Origin: Desulfoferula mesophila
GTDB lineage: Bacteria; Desulfobacterota; Desulfarculia; Desulfarculales; Desulfarculaceae
NCBI RefSeq assembly: GCF_037076455.1
Contig: NZ_AP028679.1
Coordinates: 2,929,501-2,993,500 of the forward strand
Reading direction: 5' to 3'
DNA length: 64,000 bases
The translations under genes and the position numbers were made by a program. Every line of letters begins with the position of its first letter. Position 1 is the stretch's first letter. The notes under the pieces are model-generated. The model saw nothing but the letters and a program-made list of their open reading frames with translations. It was not told where the DNA came from and did no database searches. This document shows, piece by piece, positions 24,537-33,168 of this stretch.

Positions 24537-24974
24537 CTAATGACGGCGGTAGTGACGAATAAGGCCCGCCACCACCCCCAGCACCCGAACCTGTTCATGG
24601 CGCAGGACGATGGGGTCCATGGCGGGGTTGGCCGGCTCCAAGCGGATGTGGTCGGGCTCCAGGTAGAATTTCTTGAGGGTCACGTCGCTTTCGTTGATCA
24701 GGGCCACCACGGTCTGGCCGTTCTCGGCGGTATGGCGCTCTTCCACCACGATGACGTCACCGGGTCGGATGTTCTCCTCGATCATGGAGTCGCCCTTAAC
24801 CTCCAGGGCGAAGGTGCGGTAGCGCCCCAGCATGTCCTGGGGGATGGACACGGTGCGGCTCTCGGCCACCGCCTCGATGGGCGCGCCCGCCTGCACCACT
24901 CCCAACAGGGGCACCTCCACCTCGTCCAGGGATATCTCGCAAAAGCCCAAATCCTCCAGAGTTATGCCTGCCAT
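24537..24974 (-). CDS. LexA/UmuD-like S24 self-cleaving protein lacking a DNA-binding domain
   Basis: This 145-residue protein has the S24 fold: a cleavage site A29-G30 (VVQAGAP), the nucleophile Ser in KGDSMIEENIRPGD and the catalytic Lys in VTLKKFY. The N-terminal winged helix that LexA uses to bind DNA is absent. An in-frame TAG upstream and an AGGAG site with a 6-base spacer fix the start. It therefore resembles UmuD or a LexA core, but no umuC-like gene is adjacent. Autocleavage with RecA filament is expected but unproven. Its promoter overlaps an inverted repeat. Confidence 0.85.
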   Translation of the reverse strand: MAGITLEDLGFCEISLDEVEVPLLGVVQAGAPIEAVAESRTVSIPQDMLGRYRTFALEVKGDSMIEENIRPGDVIVVEERHTAENGQTVVALINESDVTLKKFYLEPDHIRLEPANPAMDPIVLRHEQVRVLGVVAGLIRHYRRH

Positions 24975-24992
24975 AGTCGTCTCCTGTTGATA

Positions 24993-25036
24993 TACGTTCG
25001 TCTAGTATGCTATACAAACGTAGGCATTCTTGTCAA
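24993..25036 (-). promoter_or_regulatory. Promoter and operator-like repeat of the LexA-like gene
   Basis: On the minus strand, TTGACA (25036-25031) and TATAGC (25014-25009) are 16 bases apart. TACGTTCG (24993-25000) and CAAACGTA (25015-25022) form an imperfect inverted repeat that flanks the -10 box. A repressor bound here would block transcription, as expected for an SOS-type or phage-type control. Confidence 0.55.
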
Positions 25037-25088
25037 CCCCCGCAAGCGCCGCTTTACCATCCCGGCGAGTAATTGATATAGTGCCGTT

Positions 25089-25922
25089 ATGATCATCGAT
25101 GTGCACACCCATATTTTCCCGCCCGAGATGCTCTCCGACCGGGCACGTTTTTGCGAAGGCGAACCGGCCTTTGCGGCCATATACGCCGATCCCACGGCTC
25201 CCATGGTCACGGCGGAGGGCCTGGTGGAGGCCATGGACTTAGACCAGGTGGACGTCTCCTGGGCGGTGGGCTTTCCCTGGCTCAAGGAAGAAAATGCCCG
25301 TCTGCACAACGACTATCTCATGGACGCGGTAGCTCGTTTTCCCCAGCGTTTGCGGGGCCTGGCCGCGGTGCACCCGCCCCAGGGCTGGGCCCGGCGCGAG
25401 GCGGAGCGGGCCCTGGCCGGAGGGCTGCACGGCCTGGGCGAGGTGGCCTTTTACGACAGCGACCTGGACGTGGCCAGCCTGGCCCCCCTGTGCCGCCTGA
25501 GCTACGAGGCCGACCGTCCCATCTTGTTGCACACCAACGAACCGGTGGGCCACCAGTATCCCGGCAAGGCGCCCATGACCCTGGTCGCCTTGTACAAGCT
25601 GGTCACCGAGCATTGCCACACCAAGCTGATCCTGGCCCACATGGGCGCGGGGTTGTTTTTCTACGCCTGCCTCAAGCGCGAAGTGTCCCAGGCCCTGGCC
25701 AACGTATGGCTGGATACCGCGGCCGCGCCCTTCCTCTACCGGCCCAGGGCCTATGCCCTAGCTTTGGAGCTGATGGGCGACGACAAGGTGCTCATGGGCA
25801 GTGATTACCCACTCTTGCCGGTGTCGCGTTACCGACGCGAGCTGTCCGACCCCTCGGCTGGCCTCAGCGCCCGCCAGATGGAGATGGTCATGGGCCGCAA
25901 CGCCGCATACCTGATTTCCTGA
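25089..25922 (+). CDS. Amidohydrolase family 2 metal-dependent hydrolase
   Basis: This 277-residue protein has the metal site DVHTHIFPP (HxH) at the start, further ligands in HTNEPVGH and LAHMGAG, and the terminal Asp in GSDYPLLPV. This is the TIM-barrel amidohydrolase/decarboxylase type. The substrate is unknown; relatives hydrolyse or decarboxylate small cyclic or aromatic acids. It starts the transcript that leads to the nuclease/ATPase pair, four bases apart, which is an unusual association. Confidence 0.88.
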   Translation: MIIDVHTHIFPPEMLSDRARFCEGEPAFAAIYADPTAPMVTAEGLVEAMDLDQVDVSWAVGFPWLKEENARLHNDYLMDAVARFPQRLRGLAAVHPPQGWARREAERALAGGLHGLGEVAFYDSDLDVASLAPLCRLSYEADRPILLHTNEPVGHQYPGKAPMTLVALYKLVTEHCHTKLILAHMGAGLFFYACLKREVSQALANVWLDTAAAPFLYRPRAYALALELMGDDKVLMGSDYPLLPVSRYRRELSDPSAGLSARQMEMVMGRNAAYLIS

Positions 25923-25925
25923 GCC

Positions 25926-27179
25926 ATGGCTGATCTGCGCATACTTCTGGCCGCGGATCTGCACCTGGGCGGCCCCGTGGCCGCTCCCGATCCGGAGATG
26001 GAGGCCTCGGCGGGAAACGCCCGGGAACAATCCCTGGAACGGATGGTGGAGCTGTCCCGCCAACATTCGGTGGCCTTGGTGCTCTTGCCGGGCGACGTAT
26101 TCCACACCCCTGAGCCTCCCCTGGGGGCCATATTGGCTCTGCAAAAGGCTCTGGCCGCCTGGCGCGATATGGGCGCCCAGGTGTTCATCTCCCCCGGCAA
26201 CCACGACCCCTGGCTGCCCGGGGGGTTGTGGGAGAGCTGGCCGGAGACCGAGGGCCTGACCATTTTCAGTTCCGAGTCCCAGGGGGTCGAGCTGGCCGAG
26301 ATGGGCCTGTGGGTGGCGGGCGTGGCCCACTCCTCGGAACAGGAGACCGAAGACCTGTCGTGGCTCTTGCCCCCTCCCCCGCCGGGACGCACCGGTTTGG
26401 CGGTCCTGCACGCCAATCTGTCAGGAACCCCCAAACCGGGCAAGCACGAGCCCTACGCCCCGGCGGTGTTGCAGAACCTGCTTTCGGCAACCTTCGACCT
26501 ATGGGCCCTGGGTCACATTCACATTCCCCAGGAGATGGGGCAGCACCCCAAGGTCATTTACGCGGGCACCCCGCAGGGCGCCCACCTGGGCGAGACCGGC
26601 CCCAGAGGGGCCTGGTTGCTGACCTTGTCGGAAGGAGCCCTGAGCGCGGAGTTGGTGAACCTGGCCCCGCTGGTGTTCCACGACCTGGTCCTGGACGATC
26701 TCATGCCGCTGGGAGACCCGGCCGCCTTGGTGGCCAGGTTGAAGGAAAAGCTGGCGAGCGACGCCTCGCCCTGGCCCCAGGAGCACTGCCTGCGCTTGAA
26801 GCTGACCGGCCCCTCGCCTTTGTGGCGGCTGCTGGAACGGGAAGATCCCGAAGTTTTGGCCGCCTCGTTGAAGCGGGAGCTGGGTCTGGCCGGATTGGTG
26901 CTCGATCTGAGCTGCCTGTGCCCCCCGGTGAATGCCCAGGCCCTGGCCACCAGGCCCGACGTGCTGGGCCGCGCCCTGGCCCTGTTGGCCAGGGTGGATG
27001 ATGACGATGCGATCCTGCTCGATCTTGAGCAAGAGTTTATCGGTTTGCTGCACCCGGACACGCGCCGCCTGTCCGACGACGAGCGCCTGGATTGGATGAA
27101 GGGCCTGTTGGACGAAACCCGTTCCCTGACCCTGCGCGACCTGTGGCAAGGCGGTTCGGAGGACGGCGATGCGAATTGA
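25926..27179 (+). CDS. YhaO/SbcD-like DNA metallophosphoesterase
   Basis: This 417-residue protein carries the calcineurin-like motifs AADLHLGG, PGDVFHT, SPGNHDP and LGHIHIPQ in that order. Such proteins are Mn-dependent nucleases that act with an SMC-like ATPase on DNA ends. The following gene supplies that ATPase and overlaps by 11 bases. The C-terminal ~150 residues (from VARLKEKLASDASPW) form the partner-binding region. The YhaO subgroup, rather than SbcD, is suggested by the partner's central membrane segments. Confidence 0.9.
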   Translation: MADLRILLAADLHLGGPVAAPDPEMEASAGNAREQSLERMVELSRQHSVALVLLPGDVFHTPEPPLGAILALQKALAAWRDMGAQVFISPGNHDPWLPGGLWESWPETEGLTIFSSESQGVELAEMGLWVAGVAHSSEQETEDLSWLLPPPPPGRTGLAVLHANLSGTPKPGKHEPYAPAVLQNLLSATFDLWALGHIHIPQEMGQHPKVIYAGTPQGAHLGETGPRGAWLLTLSEGALSAELVNLAPLVFHDLVLDDLMPLGDPAALVARLKEKLASDASPWPQEHCLRLKLTGPSPLWRLLEREDPEVLAASLKRELGLAGLVLDLSCLCPPVNAQALATRPDVLGRALALLARVDDDDAILLDLEQEFIGLLHPDTRRLSDDERLDWMKGLLDETRSLTLRDLWQGGSEDGDAN

Positions 27180-29814
27180 GCGGCTGAGCATCGGCGGCTT
27201 CGGAAGCTTGTCCCCCGGGATGGTGTTGGGTCTGGATCCCGGGCTCAACCTGGTGCTGGCCCCCAACGAGTGGGGCAAGACCACCTTGAGTCATTTCATC
27301 ACGGGGTTGTTCTACGGCTTCGGCCAGCGCAGGGGAGGAAGGCATCCCTACGAGCCCTGGGGCGGCGGCGATACCGGCGGCGAGCTGGTCTACAGCCTGG
27401 ATTCGGGACAGTCCTTCACCTTGGGTCGTCACCTGGACAAGCGCGAGATCCTGACCCTGCGCGACGAGGCGGGCCGGGATGTGCCCCTGGAAAGGCAGCA
27501 GCCCGGCGAGCTCCACCTGGGCCTGAGCCGGGGGGCCTTTTTGACGGTAAGCCGCATAGAGCTGGACGACTTGCAACAGGCCCTGTATGCCGGCGGCGTG
27601 GGTAAAGAGCTGGATAACACCCGCCAGTGGCTGTCCGGCTATTTTTTCGGTGAAGCCGCCACCCGAGGGGAAGTGGCCAACCCGGTGAGCGTTTTGCAAC
27701 GCTGGGCCGCCGAGCGCGAAAGGCTCTACTCCGAAGACCGCCGCAGAGGGGCCGAGACCAAAGCGCTGGCCCAACGCACGGCCCAGGCTCGCGAAACCTT
27801 GGCCCTGGCCCAGGGCCGCGAGGCCCAACTCCGCCAGGTGCGCCGCGAGTTGGAAGACCTGACCAAGCAGACCAAAGAGCTGACCGGTGAGCGCGACGCC
27901 GCCGCTCTTGCGGTGCGGGAGGCGACCAAACACCTGGAACAGGCCCAAACCCTGGCGCGGCGCGACCAGCTGCTGGAAAAGATAGAACAGCTCGCCGCGC
28001 TAGGCCTGGCCGGCGAGGCCGACGAGGCCAGGGCGCGAGACTTGCAAGGCCGGGCCGATTCGTCGGCCAAGCGGGCCGAGTCCGCCAAAACCCAGGCCCA
28101 GCAGGCACGGGAAATGGCGGCGGAGCTGGCGCCCGGCGGGGAGCCGGAGCGCCTGGAGGCCCACCTGCAGGGCCTGCAGGGGTTGCGCTCCGAACTCAAC
28201 GCGACCCACCGCATGCAAGAAGCGGCGGAAAACGACCTGAACCGCCAAACGCGGGCTTTGCAGGACCGCTGGGGCCTGGACACCGCGGCCTTGGCTTCCA
28301 TCGACCCTCACACCTTCCAGGAGGTGGAGCGGCTACGTGGCCAGGCCAGGGAATCCGCCAAGATCAACGAGGCCGCGCGCGTTACCATGATGGCTTCCCT
28401 GCCCGAGTCCAAGCAACTGCCCAAATGGTGGATAGTGGTGGCGTTCATGGCGGGGCTGGGCGGAATCGCCCTCCTGGTGCTGACCTTTCTGACCTATCTG
28501 CCTTGGTGGTGCTCGCTCATCGGCGCGGCCACCATCATGGGCGGTGGGGCCTTGCTCTTGCTATGGCGGGCGCGGCGCAACTACAACAAACTGGCCGACG
28601 AAAAGCTGGCCCAGGCGCTGGCCGCCGCGGAGGAGGCCGAGGCCAAGCACGCGGTCACCGAAAAGGAGTTGGCCCAGGCCCAGGAAAAGCTTCCCCAGGC
28701 TTTGCGCGAGGCTGAAATCATGGACGTCAGCCAGGCCCTGGCCGAGGCCCGCCGGCTGGAGGGCGAACGCGCCTCCCGGGCGAAGGAACGCGCTGAGCTG
28801 GAGAAAAAGCGCGAGGAACTTTTGGCCCAGGCCAAGCAGGCCGCCCCCATGGCTTCGGGGACCATGGAATCGGCCCTGGAAGAGATGCGCAAAAGGGCCC
28901 GCCAGGCCCAGCAGGCGCTGGCCCATGCCGATCGCCTGGACGAGCAGGCCCAGCGGGACGAGGAGATGGCCGCATCCCTGCAGGAGGATCTCAAGCAGCT
29001 TCTCGCCTCCCTCAAACTGACCGACATCGAAGCCCTGGCCCAGGCCCGGGAGCGCGGCCGCCAAATCGACAAGCTGCGGGCCGCGGTCTGGGAGTTGGAG
29101 CAAAACCTGCAAGCGTGCGACCTTCTAACGCCCCACTCGCCGGAGCTGGCCGGAAAAACCCTGGAAAAGCTCCGGGAAGACTTTGCCGCCCTGGACCGCA
29201 AGACCCATGACTTGTCCATACGTCGCGGCGAGTTGACCGGGGAGTTGGAGCACCTGGGCAAAAGCGAGTCGGCGGCCCAGGCCCAGGCCCGCCTGGACTC
29301 CTTGCAACAAGAGCGGGTCGAGCTGGCCCGCAGGCACGACGCCCTGCTGCTGGCCGAGGCCATCCTGACCCGGGCCATGGAGGAGTTCCGTTTGGAGGCC
29401 CAGCCGGGGTTGCTGAAGAAAGCGGGGCGTTTTTTGGCCATGGCCACCGTAGGAGCCTACGAATGGCTGGGCACCGATCTTTTCGACGCGCCGACCAAGG
29501 GAGACCCCGAGATAAGCACCCGGTCCGGCCCCGGCGCGCCGGAACGCGAGATAATCGCGCTGTCCCGGGGCACCAGGGACCAGCTCTACCTGTGTCTGCG
29601 CCTGGCCCTGGCCCAGGAAATCACCGAAAAGGGAGAGTCCCTGCCCTTGATCCTGGACGACCCCTTGGTGAACTTCGACGCGGCCCGCCTGCCGGCCACC
29701 CTGAACATGCTGGGCCGCCTGTCCGCCGAGCGTCAGGTGATCATGCTCACCTGCCATCCGCACCAAGCCGAGTTGTTGGAGCGCAAGTACGGGGCGCACC
29801 GCCTGGAGATTTAG
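27169..29814 (+). CDS. YhaN-like SMC ATPase with central membrane segments
   Basis: This 881-residue ABC-type ATPase has Walker A as APNEWGKTT (first Gly replaced by Ala), a long coiled coil, two adjacent hydrophobic segments near residues 417-465 (IVVAFMAGLGGIALLVLTFL, then a second hydrophobic stretch), a second coil, the signature LSRGTRDQLYLCLRLAL and Walker B LILDDPLVNFD. YhaN of Bacillus has the same internal membrane hairpin, unlike SbcC. It would hold or sense DNA near the membrane for the nuclease partner. The altered Walker A should be checked for activity. Confidence 0.9.
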   Translation: MRIERLSIGGFGSLSPGMVLGLDPGLNLVLAPNEWGKTTLSHFITGLFYGFGQRRGGRHPYEPWGGGDTGGELVYSLDSGQSFTLGRHLDKREILTLRDEAGRDVPLERQQPGELHLGLSRGAFLTVSRIELDDLQQALYAGGVGKELDNTRQWLSGYFFGEAATRGEVANPVSVLQRWAAERERLYSEDRRRGAETKALAQRTAQARETLALAQGREAQLRQVRRELEDLTKQTKELTGERDAAALAVREATKHLEQAQTLARRDQLLEKIEQLAALGLAGEADEARARDLQGRADSSAKRAESAKTQAQQAREMAAELAPGGEPERLEAHLQGLQGLRSELNATHRMQEAAENDLNRQTRALQDRWGLDTAALASIDPHTFQEVERLRGQARESAKINEAARVTMMASLPESKQLPKWWIVVAFMAGLGGIALLVLTFLTYLPWWCSLIGAATIMGGGALLLLWRARRNYNKLADEKLAQALAAAEEAEAKHAVTEKELAQAQEKLPQALREAEIMDVSQALAEARRLEGERASRAKERAELEKKREELLAQAKQAAPMASGTMESALEEMRKRARQAQQALAHADRLDEQAQRDEEMAASLQEDLKQLLASLKLTDIEALAQARERGRQIDKLRAAVWELEQNLQACDLLTPHSPELAGKTLEKLREDFAALDRKTHDLSIRRGELTGELEHLGKSESAAQAQARLDSLQQERVELARRHDALLLAEAILTRAMEEFRLEAQPGLLKKAGRFLAMATVGAYEWLGTDLFDAPTKGDPEISTRSGPGAPEREIIALSRGTRDQLYLCLRLALAQEITEKGESLPLILDDPLVNFDAARLPATLNMLGRLSAERQVIMLTCHPHQAELLERKYGAHRLEI

Positions 29815-29821
29815 GGAGGGG

Positions 29822-30754
29822 TCAGGCGGGCAAGGTGCAGAGCAAACGCTCCTCGTCGTCCAGCTTCAACAGCTCCCGCTCCAAAAGGTAGTCCAGGTTC
29901 TCCCGGAAGGCGGCCTCCATCTTGCCGCCGAAATACATCTGTGCCGTCTCGGGGAACCAGGGCGAGGCCATGAGCAAATCCCGCAGGCCCTCGCGGTGCA
30001 GGGGACCGCGCATGAGCACGGTGTAGAGCAGGATCTTGCGCACCTGGTCCTGGGCCATGCGCCGGGGGTCTTCGATAAAGGCCTCCACCCGGGCCAGGCA
30101 GGCCTGGATGGCCGCCGGGGCGTCATCCAGGATGGGGCCGTGGCCGGGCAGGATCTTTTGCACCTTGAGGCGCGACAGGCGCTCCAGGCTCTCGCGCAGC
30201 CTAAAGGGCGCGTCCAGGCCCTCCACGCGGGTGGTCAAGACCCCGAAGTCCCCGCCCCACAGGGTGTCGGCGCTGACCAGCCAGCCGGTGTCCAGGCAGT
30301 AGAGGGCGATCTGGCCCATGGCGTGGCCCGGGGTGTGCAGCACCAGCCAGTTCATCTCGCCCAGGGTGAGCACCTCGCCGTCGGTGAGCGAGTAGTGGGT
30401 GGGAAAGAAGGCGGCGTCCTGCCGGTAATAGCCCCACCAGGTGGCCCAGTCGTTGCGCTGGTCCACGAAATAGCGCTCAATCATATGCAGGGCCACCTTG
30501 CAGCCCGAGCGGCGCTGGAACTCGGCGTTGCCCCCGATGTGGTCGCAGTGGGCATGGGTGTTGACGATCAGCTCCACCTGCTCGATCTCGAGGCCGCACT
30601 GGGCGATGAGCGACTCGGTCTCGGCCGCGTCGCGGATGTAGCCGGTGTCGATCAGGGTGCGGGGACCACCGGTGAACACCAGGTGGTTGCCGTTGAGCCA
30701 GCCGCGCTGGATGAAAAACAGCTCGTCGGTGAGTCTAGTTATTCGGGGGTCCAT
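29822..30754 (-). CDS. MBL-fold metallohydrolase
   Basis: This 310-residue protein has the MBL motif THAHCDHIGG, then a second-site HTPGHAMGQ and the Asp of SADTLWGG, with a final His in LPGHGP. The ~80-residue C-terminal tail (from ARVEAFIEDPRRMAQDQVRK) resembles the helical extension of the glyoxalase-II-like/LACTB2 group. The substrate is unknown. The promoter seems to have been displaced: the AT-rich foreign gene stops only five bases before its ATG. Confidence 0.9.
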   Translation of the reverse strand: MDPRITRLTDELFFIQRGWLNGNHLVFTGGPRTLIDTGYIRDAAETESLIAQCGLEIEQVELIVNTHAHCDHIGGNAEFQRRSGCKVALHMIERYFVDQRNDWATWWGYYRQDAAFFPTHYSLTDGEVLTLGEMNWLVLHTPGHAMGQIALYCLDTGWLVSADTLWGGDFGVLTTRVEGLDAPFRLRESLERLSRLKVQKILPGHGPILDDAPAAIQACLARVEAFIEDPRRMAQDQVRKILLYTVLMRGPLHREGLRDLLMASPWFPETAQMYFGGKMEAAFRENLDYLLERELLKLDDEERLLCTLPA

Positions 30755-31666
30755 GATCTTTAACTATCTGTGTTGAATAGTGCACACAACACGGCGTCAA
30801 TAATAGCGTTAAGCCGCTCCAGGTTATGGTCTACAGCCATAACGGGGTCAATCAGATACGCAGTCCCATCATTTCTTTTAATATATATCATCCTTGAAGC
30901 AAGCATTTTCATTTTACTCATTTTCCACAGGGCTATATTTTGCTCCTCCATGCTTTTCATGCGTTCAGGAAAAATTTCATAAGCTTCTTTATGCTCTGCA
31001 CGCAATATCTTTCTTATTTCTTCATCAGACACATTAGGCTCTGAGCCTTTTTCTAATATAGCAGTAGGAACTTTAATAGTCTTATGGGCTGCGTGGTGGC
31101 GCATATCGGCTATGGTATTTATCCATTGTTGAATCGGTTTTGAGTATATAAAAGAATGTAAGGCCAAACTTTGTTTACTTATGTCTCTCCACAATTTATT
31201 ATTAGTTATTGAACAATTTTTTTCAGGATATTGCAAATTAAAACGCAAGTTAATAATAACAGACAAATGGTCGAGCATACCCCAAATCAACAGCATATAG
31301 TAGTTTAAATAGTAACCAAGAGTTAATGAATAACTTCGCTCAATCCCCCTTCTATAATAATAGTCTTCTTGAATTTCATAGAATTTAATCATATCTCTTG
31401 AAAGAATTATATAAGGGTACCTTTGCAGTAGTGCACCTTGAACGTTCGTCCGCAATTCATCATCTGCCATTGTATGTTTGGCTTTTTCAAACCAATCAAA
31501 AAACCGGCGTGCCTTATAGTGACTAATTTGGTAGTAAACGTCGGCGTTCGAATCATCGAAGGGATGATCAACTGATATTAAAAGTGAGTGACCATGAAAA
31601 AAAACTTCAAGGACATCAAAAACAGTATTAACGGGGACAATTCTTATTCGGAATTTTTAATAAATA

Positions 31667-31670
31667 CTAT
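31667..31670. repeat. Target site duplication CTAT, left
   Basis: CTAT immediately precedes the outer end TGTAAACCTC of the left IS and matches the CTAT at 34134-34137 that follows the outer end of the right IS. A 4-bp duplication is normal for one branch of the IS3 family. Confidence 0.65.
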
Positions 31671-31686
31671 TGTAAACCTCCCCCGA

Positions 31687-32496
31687 TTAGTGCCAGTCAA
31701 CAGTAGAAACTTCAGGTGAATTTATAGCGAGGTATTCGGCTGGTGTCAGGTTGCCGAGGGACTCATGAGGGCGTTCCTCGTTGTACTCCTTGAGCCAGCG
31801 ATCCGTGATTTCCCGCACCTCGCTTAGACGGGAAAATATGTAAAGGTCCAGCACCTCTTCCCGATAGGTCCGGTTGAAGCGTTCAATGTATGAATTCTGG
31901 GTGGGCTTGCCGGGCTGAGTGAAACCCAAATCGATACTATGCTCCTCGGCCCATTGGGCCATAGCTACACTGACCAGCTCCGGGCCGTTGTCCAGCCTCA
32001 GCCTGGACGGGTAGCCCCGCCAGGCAGCGATACGCTCCAGCACTCGGATTATCCTTTGGGCGGGGAGATTGACGTCCACCTCTATGGCCAGGGCCTCTCG
32101 ATTGAAATCATCCACCACATTAAAGGTCCTGAATCGCTGGCCGCCATACAGGGCATCGCTCATGAAGTCCACCGACCAGCAGATATTGGCCAGATCCGGC
32201 ACTGCAAGCGGCTGGGGATCACGAGTAGGCAGGCGCTTCTTACCCTTCCTGCGAAGGTTTAGCTTCAGGGCGCAGTACACTCGGTACACCCGCTTGTGAT
32301 TCCAGCCATGTCCATCCCGCCGAATTACTTGAAACAGTTTGGCAAAGCCGTATCTGGGATATTTGTCTGCCAGCGAAGTCAGCGCCTCGATGATCGGACC
32401 ATCGTCGCGGGGCTTGGGTCGGTAGGCATAAACCGACCGGCTCAGCCTCAGGGCGCGGCAGGCCCGGCGAATGCTCAGACCGTGCTCTTTGCACAT
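31687..32496 (-). CDS. IS3-family transposase OrfB (IS a)
   Basis: This 269-residue rve integrase-core protein has the DDE residues in SVDFMSDAL, LRLDNGPEL and NSYIERFN. Upstream of the ATG the frame stays open as KNIRPAGRRDLAKF, which joins orfA through a minus-one shift at the A-rich stretch before the orfA stop. The complete enzyme is the OrfAB fusion. It ends inside the terminal inverted repeat. Confidence 0.93.
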   Translation of the reverse strand: MCKEHGLSIRRACRALRLSRSVYAYRPKPRDDGPIIEALTSLADKYPRYGFAKLFQVIRRDGHGWNHKRVYRVYCALKLNLRRKGKKRLPTRDPQPLAVPDLANICWSVDFMSDALYGGQRFRTFNVVDDFNREALAIEVDVNLPAQRIIRVLERIAAWRGYPSRLRLDNGPELVSVAMAQWAEEHSIDLGFTQPGKPTQNSYIERFNRTYREEVLDLYIFSRLSEVREITDRWLKEYNEERPHESLGNLTPAEYLAINSPEVSTVDWH

Positions 32497-32528
32497 GAAC
32501 TTAGCCAGATCGCGCCGACCCGCTGGCC

Positions 32529-32795
32529 TTATATTTTTCTTTCGATGACGTCCTTCAGAGCCCGATTCTCAAGGCTCAAGTCGGCGTACATCTGCTTTAG
32601 ACGCCTGTTTTCTTCTTCAAGCTCCTTGAGCCGGACGATGTCCGAGGCCTCCATGCCCCCGTACTTGGACTTCCATTTGTAGTAGGTGGCGCTGCTGACA
32701 CCGTATTCCCGGCAGACCTCCTTGGCGGTCCTGCCCCCTTCCACCTCTTTCAGAATTTTGACGATCTGAGTTTCGCTGAATCTGGTCCTGCGCAT
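32529..32795 (-). CDS. IS3-family OrfA helix-turn-helix protein (IS a)
   Basis: This 88-residue protein has an HTH_Tnp_1-type recognition region (TAKEVCREYGVSSATYYKWK) and a leucine-zipper tail (RLKELEEENRRLKQMYADL). It binds the IS ends and, by minus-one frameshifting, is fused to OrfB. AAGGAGG lies nine bases before the ATG. The slippery run is at the GAAAGAAAAATATAA end. Confidence 0.92.
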   Translation of the reverse strand: MRRTRFSETQIVKILKEVEGGRTAKEVCREYGVSSATYYKWKSKYGGMEASDIVRLKELEEENRRLKQMYADLSLENRALKDVIERKI

Positions 32796-32901
32796 CGTGA
32801 AGAGTCCTCCTTGCAGACCTCAGTCTGTGACCTGCTTCCCGAATTCTGGTCCATATCGGATGAGAAAATCGTCATAATTCTCATTTGACCAGGAGGACTG
32901 G

Positions 32902-33168
32902 ATGAAGCGCAGGAGGTACACCGAGCCCCAGATCGTTTTTGCCCTGCAGCAGGCTGACAGCGGCACCCCGGTGGCGGAGATCGTGCGCAAGATGGGGGTG
33001 AGCGAGGCCACCTTTTACCGCTGGAAGAAAAAATTCGCGGGCATGGGCGTGGCGGAGATCAGGCGCCTGAAGCAGCTTGAGGAAGAAAACCGTAAGCTCA
33101 AGCAGCTGGTGGCTGACTTGAGCCTGGACAAGGCCATGCTGCAGGACGTCATAAAAAGAAAACTATGA
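32902..33168 (+). CDS. IS3-family OrfA helix-turn-helix protein (IS b)
   Basis: This 88-residue protein is clearly homologous to the OrfA of IS a, sharing the recognition helix (GVSEATFYRWKKKF) and the zipper RLKQLEEENRKLKQLVADLS. It ends in an ATGA overlap with orfB at an A-rich stretch (AAAAAGAAAAC) suited to minus-one frameshifting. CAGGAGG precedes the ATG. Confidence 0.92.
   Translation: MKRRRYTEPQIVFALQQADSGTPVAEIVRKMGVSEATFYRWKKKFAGMGVAEIRRLKQLEEENRKLKQLVADLSLDKAMLQDVIKRKL

Larger units (their letters stand above)
31671..32825 (-). mobile_element. IS3-family insertion sequence a (inner end probably truncated)
   Basis: The outer end begins TGTAAACCTCCC. The element carries orfA and orfB on the minus strand. 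Only 30 bases separate orfA from the start of the neighbouring IS, whereas IS b has 76 bases between its end and orfA, and no inverted repeat like the outer end is visible. The inner end is therefore likely lost. Confidence 0.75.
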
